Origin: Haematobia irritans
Taxonomy: Eukaryota; Arthropoda; Insecta; Diptera; Muscidae
DNA: 64,000 nucleotides
Assembly: GCF_050003625.1 (NCBI RefSeq)
Contig: NC_134398.1
Location: forward strand, 84,445,983-84,509,982
Direction of reading: 5' to 3'
A program made the position numbers and the translations under genes. Positions 21,201 through 33,200 of the stretch are shown here, piece by piece (within the stretch, counting starts at the first letter, position 1; each line of letters starts with the position of its first letter). The notes beneath the pieces were generated by a model. It made no database searches. It was given only the letters and a program-made list of their open reading frames with translations, and was not told where the DNA came from.

Positions 21201-24200
21201 ATCTCCCTTGTTGCAAACTACCAGATTAGTACGCAAAATAAACTCTATTAGCGACTCTCCCCTTGCACTAGTATCACTACTTCCCCATATACTATGATGT
21301 GCATTCGCATCGCATCCCATAATGAGTTTCGTCTTTGTTTTCAGTGACTCCTCCACTAAGGTCTTAACGGCATATGGAGGCATCTCCCTGTCATGTCCCA
21401 TGTAGACCGAAGATACCCAATATTTGCATTTGGCTATTTCTAAACTGGCAACGACAGTGTCTGTATTGCACATTGAAGGAAGCAGAAACAAGTTGAGCTC
21501 GTTTTTAGCAATTATACAGGCTCGATTTACATCATCACCAGGATACTGCAATAGTTTGAACCCCGGAATATTTAATTCACATATTTTGTTTCTATAAACA
21601 TATGGTTCTTGAATAAGAACTATATCTATGTCCCCTTTCATCAGGAGAACTTTTAAGGCAGCACATGCAGCCTTACAATGATGAAGATTTATCTGGAGGA
21701 TCCGTAGGACCATCGAGATTTTCAACAACCGTCACATCAGCCACTTCAATCGAGTCATCAAGAATGTTCTCTTCAGAGATCTCGGCGACTCTCGCAATAA
21801 CCATAGGTTCAACTTTGGTGAGTTCTGAGGCAATAGAAACCTCCTCTCGCATACGGTGTCTATCCATGTCTTCGACTTTGGTATCTCCCTCGACTTCGCA
21901 AGAGGATCCGCTTACTTCTGATTCAGGCAGAGGATTGTCCATTTCTGAATCCTTTAGCTGATCGTTTTTATATACCTTCATTTGGATATAATGAAAGCCA
22001 TAACATACACGGCCCTGGGACTTTGCTAGATGTGGCAAAGACTGAGTGTTCAATATAAACACTGCATGCCGTCTTGGTCCATCCACTTCATCCAAACGGC
22101 CAACCTTCCAATCAGCTGTTGGAAGATCTGGATTGCATCGTTTCAGTCTGTTTAAAATATATTCAGGGTCAGAAGGGTTTGCAGGTATCCACGCATGTGC
22201 TCTAGGTCTAGCCGGTATGTCTTTCTTCTCGACTAACTCTAGAGCAGCTCCTTCCCAAACTTCACCAATTAGTATCAGAGCAGCTTTAAAACATTCTATA
22301 GACCTCTGGTCCTCAAATGCGACTAGCTTAAATCGTCCTTGATACCAACCAGCCTCTTGGTGTCGAGGATCTGGGCCGGGAAACTTTTCCAGCACCTGTG
22401 AGTAGACGACAGACAGAGCATTCTCAATTTCCCCCCATTTTTGCTGTGGAACCATACCGTCCAATGCTCCTTTATTAATGATAGCCATCACAAGGCTGTC
22501 TTTAGCAACTGAGGCAAACGATCTTTGATCCCTTTTGGAGGATGGCAGCTCATCCGGCGATCGTTCCCTTTTTCCAGTCTCAAGAATTCCTTGAGCCCAT
22601 TTTAAGGAATCGCTTTGTTTAGCCGACAGCGTGCTTGGGTCGACTGATCCTAACTTCTTTAGGATAAACAAAGCATTTCTGGGTTCCTTGAATCTCTTTC
22701 GTGAGGGATTACCTCCTTTTGATGTCGTTACCTTAGAAAAAGTTCGACTTGTCATAGTGTCGCCACCTGTCGACCCGTCTACAGGTCGACTAATTGGGCC
22801 TAACTCTTGGTCATTGCCCAGATTTATAACTCCAGTCGATACCCGTCCACTGGGCCCTGAAGTTAGCAACCCAGTGGATGACTTGGAATTTCGCTGCATG
22901 GTGGCTTAATATCCCACCACACTTGAAATTCTTAGTAGGTACCTATTACGATGAGTTTATCCGCTATTGAAAAACACGTCCGTTCCGTTCGACGGTTGAA
23001 TAGAGGTTTTAAATCTAAAGTTTCAATATTTCAGTTAATATAAGGACAATTTCTTTAAATCAAAAATGTGTTACTTTACTTTAAGGAAAATTAGCCTTAG
23101 TTCAAAGACATGCGACTTTAACGGAGGGACGAAAATTTATAAAATTTGTGTCCTAAATTTAATGAAAACAAATTTTGAAGCAAAGATTATAAACTTTATT
23201 TTAGTTAAAATTACATTATATTAAAGAAATTTGTCCTTAATATTTTGTAAATTTCGCATTCTAAAATTTAGATTGCGTAATTTTTAATATCACGTAAATA
23301 TTTTTTTTTCAGTGTGCATAGCAGATTGCAACACTAGAGTTGCCCAAATCTAAAATATAAAAGGCTTCGAGGGTTGCCTTTTACATTTTAGATTTGGATT
23401 TATAGGCCACAGGACATTTACCTGTGGCATTCTAGCCTCAAATATTTGTAGTTTAGATCTATCTTCTATTTATCCCTAAAATGTCGGCATGTTACTCCTA
23501 CGGGAAATTGGTGTAATTTGCCACTGACGGACCTATCGTAAGACTGGTTTACCTCCAGTTTATCGAAAACTGTCCCAGGACATGTCATTTGATATGGATG
23601 TAAACGAAATGTGGTTTTAACAGGATGGTACCACTTGTCATACTGCGGGCGAAACAATGGACTTATTGAAAGAAAATTTGAACGACAACATTATTTCGGG
23701 AAATGGACCGGGGAATTTGGGATACCTGAAGTCATTGGTTAACGTGGATAAACCAGCAACGCTTTTGGAAACCAATATTCAATGTGTCATTGCTGAAATA
23801 CGCTCTCAAATGCTTGAAAAGGTGGTCGAAAACTATACCTCCAGAATGACCTTTGTGAAAAATAGTCCTGGTAGCCATATGCCCGGAATTCGCTGATTAC
23901 TTGCAGCGAATGAGATATGATTTGAAGGCGAATCCTAGGGGTTTTACAATTTTGTGAATTCTAAGCGTGGGACTGTAGGTTTTCCCGTCTTTATGAGGTT
24001 CAATGATGTTGAGGCTTCTGATTCTCGGACTATTTCGGATTTATTCGCGGATTTCTTTCAGGGAACATATGTTGATTCCCCAGCTGCTATGTTGGAATAT
24101 CCCTTTTATATTCAGTCATACTATATTGTCTCTTCTATCAGACTTTCCTATGATGAAGTTCTCAAAGGTTTGAAGTCGTTGAAATCTAATTACTCTCCTG

Positions 24201-27200
24201 GACCTGATGGTGTGCCCTCTGCGGTGTTGAGGCATTGCGCATGTGCGTTATATATTCCTCTGACTGACCTCTTCAATTATTCTCTGGCTAGTGGTCATTT
24301 TCCTTCTGTTTGGAAGGAGAGTTTTATTGTCCCTCTTCCAGCGTTGCCAGAATTGTTTCACCAAAAACCGCTAGATTTGTCCAAAAAACTAGCCAAAAAA
24401 AGCTAAAAAATTTTAAAAAATAGCTAGAAAAAAAGCTAAATTTTTTTGTATCAAAAGTCACGTTTTTGATTGAAATTTAACAAATTTAAAGGCTTTATTT
24501 CACTTAAAATGCATATTATTTTAATTGTATTCATTTTATTTCCATTTCTGTGAGACCGTAAGAAAATCTAAGTCATATTAGCTCTGTTTGCGTACTCGAT
24601 ACATTTGGATCACAAATTTTTACTGGAAGTCCTTCGTTTATATTTCCTAGTAAAAACATTTTTCCCAGTAAACTTGCAATTATCAGCTGGTTAATCATCA
24701 ACAAGTCAAATGTGTGATATATTGCACAATGTCACATAGAACTGCATTCGAAAATATCAACATATTTCATTTTAACTGAATTAATGATAAATTCGTGAAC
24801 GAGTACACTTCTCCTAATATTTCCCAAGAGAATAAAACCCATTTTAACTATCTTGCAAGTTTATACTGAATAACTTTTATTCAAAAATTTCCCTACAAAC
24901 CTATTGTTGTCCAATTTTCGTAAATGTAAATCCATTCCTTTAATAAATAGCAGATTTTTTGATCCTATCACTACGAATTTTTTTATTGCATATTTTTATG
25001 TTAAAAAAATAATACCACATTCAAAACTTTATTATTATTATTATTTTATTTATTATTATTATATTATTTCTATGTTCGGTTCCAAAGATTTTGAACACTA
25101 ATGATTTTGGTATTGATTCCGAGTCAAATTTGAACTTATTCGTTTTTTCAGCTTTTTATTCATGAACTACCACAGTGCTTTAAAAACGTGCTAACGAAAA
25201 CTTAAATTTCCAAATTCAGACTCTAAGTAGAAATTATTCTATGTATACGTTTTTAAAATAAAATGTTTAAAACCCTCTTCTATTTTTGAGCCCTATTTTG
25301 GTTTGTGGTCAAGATACAAAAACTCCACAAATTTAAAGACTATTTCATTAATTTTAAGAATTTTGTAGAATTGACCCTAGCCTTCTTTCATGTAAAGATA
25401 CCCACTTTTAAGTTAAATCAATTAACTATAAGGACAAAACGACTTTATCGGCTTTTGGACAAGGAAAAAAGTTTATATAAGAGAAATTCACAAATGCTAT
25501 TATAACCAAAATTCGCGTTCGTATTTTAAGGACATGAAATTCACAAATGCTATTATAACCAAAATTCGCGGACGTATTTTAAGGACATGAAATCTTTGGC
25601 CTCACGACAATGTTTTTTTAGTGTACAAAGCAATTCACATCTACTATTTTAGTTTAGTAATATCATAATAAATTTAGAATATTATAATAACATAAAAAGG
25701 ATAAACGAGTCAAATGCTAATATTCCTAATCATTTACTGACAGTTTATATAAGGAATTTGTATGGTAATAGTAGATTTAAAGTTTACGATAACTTTTACG
25801 AATACGAGGAAAAAACTTTACAACAAGGTGTATTTGCTCCAAAAATGCCCGGATAATGGCTGGAATAATTATTAATGCTTCAATTGAGCTTCGAATTATT
25901 TCATATTTCAATAGGAACATGTCGAAAATAAAAAAGCCAAAAATAGCTAAAAGGGTCATGAAAAAAAGCCAGAAAAAAAGCTAAAAGCTAAATGCATTTT
26001 TTTCCCGCTAAACGTCTTCAAAAAAAGCCAAATCTAGCGGGAAAAAAGCTAAATTGGCAACGCTGCCCTCTTCATAAGAATGGTAGTAGATTCGACGTTC
26101 GGAACTACAGGTGCATAGCGAAGTTGAGTGCGATACCGAAGCTGTTCGAGAAACTGGTAACTGATAGGCTTGTTCGGCAACTTCAGTCAGTGGTCTCTGT
26201 TAGTCAACATGGTTTTACGAGGAATAGATCGACAGTGACTAATCTGTTGGAGTTCTCGACTCATGTGTTTAGGAACTTTTCTCTCGGGTGCCAAACGGAT
26301 GTCATATTTACGGATTTCAGCTAGGCGTTTGACACGGTTAATCATGGGATCCTTACGTATAAACTTGACTTGATTGGCTTTCCGCCGGGGTTTTTGAGTT
26401 GGATATCTTCATATCTTTCTGGAAGGTCACAAAGGGTTTTATTTAGGGGTTGTGAGTCGAAGCGGATATATGTTAAATCTGGTGTTCCGCAGGGAACTCA
26501 TCTCGGTCCCATTCTTTTTGCTTTGTATTTGAATGATCTGCCACATGTTATTCGATTTTCAAGGATACTAATGTATGCTGACGATGTGAAACTTTTTGCA
26601 TCTGTCTCTTCAGATGTAGATTCTGCTAGGTTGCAAGGGGACTTTGATAGTTTGATTAATTGGTGCGTTGTGAATTGTATGACTCTTAATAGGGGGAAGT
26701 GTAAGAGTATGACTTTTTCGAGAAGGTGTGCTTTGTCTACTGATTATCATATCGATGACTATTATCTGGAGAAGGTATCTTGTTTTAAGGATTTGGGGGT
26801 ATGGTTGCACACTAAATTGAATTTTAACTACCACATTGATAGCTGTGTTGGGAAGGCTATGTCTGTTTTAGGTTTTATAAAGCGTTGGTCGAAGGAGTTT
26901 GATGACCCTTACCTATGTAAGCGGTTATATACGTCTCTTGTGCGTCCGATTCTTGAATATGGTTCTATTATTTGGTCTCCTTTTTACAATTGTCATATTG
27001 ATAGGATCGAGTCAGTGCAAAGGAATTTTCTGTTGTTTGCTTTACGAGGATTAGGATGGAGTGACGTGACGGAGTTACCTCCATACGTGAATAGATTGAG
27101 GCTAATAGATTTGCCAACCCTTGAGAGAAGACGGCGCATGCTGGATATTTTATTTATTGTGAAGTTGGTTAATGGTATGATTGACTCAGATTTCTTGATT

Positions 27201-30200
27201 GGACACTTGAACTTTGTTGTACCAAGTCGACCAATGAGACATTTTTTGCCCTTGAGCTACCATTATTCAAGTACAACTACGAGGCCAATAGCCCATTGAA
27301 TCGTCTTATAATTGAGTTTAACCATTATTTTAATTTATTTTCACTCACTGATTCCATATCTTGTATAAAACGCGCTATCCTTATGGATTAGTTTTATGCT
27401 CTAATGGGTTGTCAACTATAACTATATCGTATTTCGCATTTTATTGTTCCTGTCTGTTCCTGCAATAACTCCCTATTATGCTCCTGTCCATTAACGTAAT
27501 TTCCTGTGTTCGTTCCTGCTATCCTTATTCATGCTATCACCGTGTTCCTGATTCCTGCTATCACCATGTTCCTGCAATAACTCCCGTTCAAGCGATATTA
27601 TACTCTCCGATTTTATTTTCCATTTCCTTATACTGCTGTGTTCCTGATTCTTCCTGGTTCCTGACTTGTAATTGCCTAAATTTCTTCCTTTCAACATACC
27701 TACTATGCTCCTACTATGCTTTGGCGTCATTTCCTGCATGCGTTCCTGCTGTCCTTATTCCTGCTATCACCATGTTCCTGATTCATCCTAGTTCCTGATT
27801 CATCCTAGTTCCTGATTCTCTTAGTTCCTGACCCATAATTCGTCTAATACAAAACCCATTCTATCCCTGGTATCCCAGTTTTTCCGCAATGAATTTACTC
27901 CAGCTTTACACTATATTCCCAATTCTTGTAGTAAAATTGTTCCTTATCTTATCTTTTTTTTCTCTTCTTTTTTCTCTTGTTTTTTTGTTGTTTGTATCCA
28001 ATTCTTAGTCCCAATCCTGCCTATAAATCTTCTATTGTCCCTACAATTTCTAAAATAGATTATATAGATATATTTTATTTTATTTTATTTTATTTTTAAT
28101 GTATTATAAGCGTCATACTTTTTATTTTACTGTAACCAGCTGCTAATTATGCTGTGTAAATAAATAAATAAATAAATAAATTATATTTAAATGTTAAATG
28201 ACAAGAAATTATGTACACTAATAAGTTCTCTTTGGTCATTTCTTAATTTGGCATGTGTTTTTAGTTGCTTTCTTTTTTTGTATAAAGTTATTTTTTTAAA
28301 AAATGTTGTAATGTACAACATTTTCGTATATAACTTTATAGCAAAAAAAATTTAAAAAAAATAGTTCCGGCATTATTCACAGAAAAAAGTAAACTAGATT
28401 ATGGGAAAATGAACTATCTCGTGCGAAAATGGAACTAAATTGTATTCCAAATTTTGGGAAACGGAAATTAACGGAAATTTTCCGACATTTTTGGATTTTT
28501 AATTACCATTTACGAAATGCATCTTTCTCGAAAAGAAAAAATTAACTAAAAATAATGAAAAAATCTTAGGCACCAAATCATTCCCATTGTAACCACGCCG
28601 TAGTTCATTTTTACTATTTTTGAGAGGTGTACGAAAAAGTTCTTCTGTTTTAGTTAGAATTGAACTAATTTGTATGTCATTGAAATTTTACTGCCATTTA
28701 TTTCATAAAATGTTTGAGACATACTTCGAATAAAGAAAAAATCGTTGGGCTGGGGAAAATTTCTTACAAAATTTAAAAAATAAACTAAAACTTTTTTTTG
28801 CCGTTTTTGATTTCAGCTTAAAACCATGCATTGACTAAACTACAAGTGTAGCTTAACCAACAGAGGAAAAGAATGTTTGTCAAATTTATTTGGGCAAAGC
28901 CCTATAGACTGCAAGCTGGTTGGATGGACGCACGTTTTGGAATTACCACATTCCTCATCAGCATACTCTACTTGCAGCAAAACTATCAACCAATTATCAG
29001 AATAAATTCAGGCAGTTCACTGTAGTTTAGTCAATGCATGGTTTTAAGCTGAAATCAAAAACGACAAAATGATTGAAGAATAAACCAACAATAACAAAAC
29101 AAAACGAATAAACTAAAACAAAATGTAGTTTTCAAACATTTGATTAAATTGCTCCAGTTGTCGCAGCCTATCCCATTTAAAATAAAGATTAATTGTGACT
29201 CGCTTAATGTTTGTTTCCGAAAACATGCGACACGATATTCTTTGAAACCAGGACATGATTGATTCTCGTTCTTGTAAATTGCAAATATTGCAAAGTTGTT
29301 CAAGGTCCGTAGCTCCATACATATTTATATTGAGCTGTAGAACGTTTTCCACACCCTCAAAAAAATCACTTGTGTAACATATACTTCCAAACACATTCTG
29401 CTTCAAGCATATATATTTCCAGGATCGGTCCAAATATAATATTGTTTTGTCAAATATATTATGTTTCTCCTTATGCATACACTGGTTGAAAAAACTTTTA
29501 ATGAAATTTTGTTGTGTGCATATACAGTGTTACCGTTGGCAATTTTTAAAAAGTCGCAAAAAAAGTCGCATATTCAAAAAAAGGTCGCACACAAAAGTAG
29601 CATAATGATAAAAAAAGTTGCTTACATCTATGAGGTCTTTTTATTACAAAAAAAATGTTCTACAAAATAACACAAAAACAACAAAGGAAAAGTCCCTTTG
29701 CCATAAAAAGATAATTTACCAAAAGATAATTTACCATCTTTTTTACTTAGGTTAGGTATAATGACGACCCAAAACTTCATTTTCACTTAGACTTTTCAGT
29801 TAATTATGATACTACAATATTGACTCTCTGTTTATCACTGAATGCAGTTCGATTCCACACGCAGAGAAGAAACATGATTGTCACAAAAATATTCGAAGAG
29901 CAAAATAATATGATAGGAACTATTTTTGCGGCGACCATGTAACATTTTCACCTGTAACCATGTTGGTTCAGTGAACATGGTTCTAAGAAAAATAAAATTG
30001 TCCTCATCTAAAATGTTATATTGATAAAAAGAATTTTGTTTGAATCAAAATACAATGGTCACGATCTAAAATGTTACGGTTTTCGTCAAAAATGTTTTTC
30101 TTCCAGTTAAAAGAACATGGTCGCAACCTAAAATGTTTTGATCTTTATGAAAAAAAACTCTTTTCTTCGTCGAAAAAAGTACGCCACTTGAGAAAAGAAA

Positions 30201-33200
30201 ACACAAAATTAACTTTATTTATATGTTTTTATTTATTTATAAACTAATTCATTATTTATTTGTATTTACTATGTCGCGCAAGCAAACATCACATATTTTT
30301 ACACATTCTATTTTGGTTCAATTTCAACAATAAGTAATCATTCCATATTTACTTCGTGCCCATCAAATGTACCAATGCAGACATCATGTAACTGCAAATA
30401 AAAATAAATTATACCATATATCAAAATGCAGAACAAAAAACAGGTACATTTTTTTCAATTACACTTTCCTTTTTTGTGTCACACAAAACCACGTGCCACT
30501 TCTGAGTAAATAAATTAACACAAAACACAGTAATTCCGTATTCTCCGTCCATTCCAAGAAACAATCAACACACGACTGACGCGCAAATTGAAAATCGTGT
30601 GTACCTGCTCAATGTTTTTATAAAATTCTTTTCGCTGCAAAAAAAATTAAATGGTCACGAAAACAATGTACATGGTCTTTATGGCCATGTAATGGTTCTA
30701 GACATGTCTATACGTAACCTATAAAAATACTTTTCTCTATGCAAAAAAAGAAAAAAATGAAATGGTCAGGTACATGTTTTTCCCGACCATATAATGGTCT
30801 CAAATTCTATCATTTAAATAATAGAACATGTTTGCGGCATTTGAGAACCATTTAAATGCTTATTGCCAACATATATTTTTCTCCGCTCGAAAATTATTTT
30901 TACAAGGACAAAATATATGGTTTTCGCGACAATTACATGCTCTATATAAGCATTAAATGGATGCGGCAACCATGTCCAAACATGTTTTTTCTGTTCGTGC
31001 ACCCTTTACCATTCTGGGAAAGTTAGCCTCACCGAATAGCATGGTAAAACAATAATAGTGGATGTAACCATCTACATTCGGTTCGTGCAACAAATTTCAA
31101 ATTTTGTTTTGAGAGAGCCATTTTCGTTGTTAATTGACGTTGGATTCAATTTCGTCAAAGCTTTTCTCATCTGATTGGCGTTAGTCAAGAGAATCTAATA
31201 GAGAGCATTTTCTTTCACAGGTACCGCGCCCCGGAGGTCCTGCTGCATTCCACCAATTATGGGAGCTCAATCGATATGTGGGCTATGGGTTGTATTATGG
31301 CCGAGCTCTATACATTTCGCCCTCTATTCCCAGGCAGCAGTGAAGTCGATCAACTTTATAAAATATGTTCTGTTTTAGGAACCCCCGACAAGGTACAGAG
31401 TTGTCTTATTACTTCCATCTTTCTACTTAATTCGTTTGTGTTTTACAGAATGATTGGCCGGATGGATATCGCTTGGCCTCAGCCATACATTTTCGTTATC
31501 CCGATTGTGTTAGGGTGCCACTCAATTCGATTGTTACTCGATGCAGTCAACCTGGCTTGGATCTGATGGAGGATTTGTTGCTCTACGATCCAGACAAGAG
31601 ACCTACAGCTCCACAAAGCCTCAAATATCCGTACTTTAATGCATTGAAGCGTATATCGCCTGCAGCTGCAACCAAGGCCAATATCAAATTGACATCCAAA
31701 TATGGAACTAATGGAACTTTAACACATAATCAATTGTCGAATAATGTCCTTCCGGTACAAGAGAAGCTACAGACATTGACTGATATGATCCACCGCAGCA
31801 ATAATAATAACATAAATAGTAACAACAACAACAACAATAACAAAACTACCACAAACAACAATCTCAACAAGAACGACATGGGGGATGCCAACTTATTGAA
31901 CAATTCCAAAAATGGTCACATGGTCGTTCAGCAAGCCAAAAATGTCAGCCATATACAAATTCCCAAAATAAGCTTTCTTTCAATGAACACAAATGACCTG
32001 ATGAATGGACCCGTCCCTGTCCGGGTGACGACTAAACAAACAAAGCCCTTGGACGAAGGTTCATCCGTGAAGAGCGAAACGATCCGGTACAACACGATCT
32101 TGGCCCCGGCCAGTAATATTTACCTCAGCACTGGAAACCTTAATCAGAGTACGGATAATTTGGCTCGAACCGAATCGATAAACGATATATTTCTGAATCG
32201 CAATATATCACATTTGTTCGGTATCAGCCAACAACCTGCACCCCAACCCATTCAGCAGCATCATCCCAATGTTTCGTTTCACAGTGGTAAACAGATGGTT
32301 GGTGGTGGAGGAGGCGGTGGTGGTGGTGGTGGTACAAATCGAGGCACGAATACCATATACATGAATGGTGGCGTTCGTAACTATGCTCTGTATGAGACTG
32401 CTGCAAAAAATGCCAAAAATTCTGCCAAAATTGGTGGTTACTATGTATACACCAGACCCACACAGGACCCCTTCCCCAACGATCCTAGTAAAGTCTACAA
32501 CATGTTTTCGAAAGTGACCGTGAGCAAGCAGCAACATCAACCCTCCGATTTGATTCTATGTAATTCATATGAGAAGGCCAATTTGATGGGTAGTAAAGTC
32601 TTTACGAGTAAGGATGTCTATTCGGCCCGATCACGAATTAGTCGTGTAGATGCCAACCATCAATTTCCTGATCGAGACATTGTAAAGTTGCGAGGCAATC
32701 TGGATGATCTGGGTAATACGGAAAAAAATTTCGACAAGGATGATGAACTGGATACAATATTAGGGTAAGAACATTCTCATCTATAAAATGTATGCTTCGC
32801 CACGCTTTCTCGTTTATTTAAGATATTAAAATTATAAATCCTATTAAGCATATATACTCAGTAAAACCTTGGTAAGTAGTTGATGTGAAAAAACTCGTTA
32901 CCAAACGTTCTTGAGCCATTATTCGCAGCAATATCTTTTCCATGAAAATAATGGTCTACATTCGTCGTATGCAATCCACTTAGCATTTCGTGGTCTCGGT
33001 TCGATCTCTAATTAAATATATATATTTTTTTTGAATTATGGATTTTATAATTTTTGTTTTTATACCCTAAACCCAATAGTGGTCAGCGTCAGATGTGCCC
33101 TCCAAAAATATTGATTGTAGACTCCATCAAATATATACCGATCGACTCAAAATCACCACCTGCGTCGATCCAGCCCTTGGTGTACGTGTTAGCAGGATTC

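Larger units (their letters stand above)
18028..22950 (-). mobile_element. LOA-type non-LTR retrotransposon, near complete
   Basis: Two overlapping minus-strand frames (ORF1 22899-21673; ORF2 21728-18163 with one frameshift), a 3' UTR, and a 3' end GGCTGCCACTTTAACCTAACCTAACTA at 18055-18026, read on the minus strand. The exact 5' end is not clear; I place it shortly beyond the ORF1 start. It lies antisense to the kinase gene in intron 3. Fragments of the same family are at 12750-13547 and 53037-53872, and a diverged 3' tail is at 29739-29850. LOA assignment rests on the endonuclease-RT-RNase H-zinc finger order and general resemblance. Confidence 0.88.

Noticed and set aside
19426..22909. Plus-strand frames antisense to the LOA element (e.g. 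19696-20157, 21665-21961, 22046-22342)
   Set aside because: Shadows of the conserved minus-strand ORF1 and ORF2; no domain recognisable.
27478..27798. Cys/Ser/Tyr-rich 106-aa frame
   Set aside because: Produced by the TTCCTGATTC minisatellite in the 3' region of the non-LTR element.
32208..32540. Minus-strand frames within the kinase exon 5
   Set aside because: Antisense shadows of the real exon; the His/Ser run mirrors the glycine codons.
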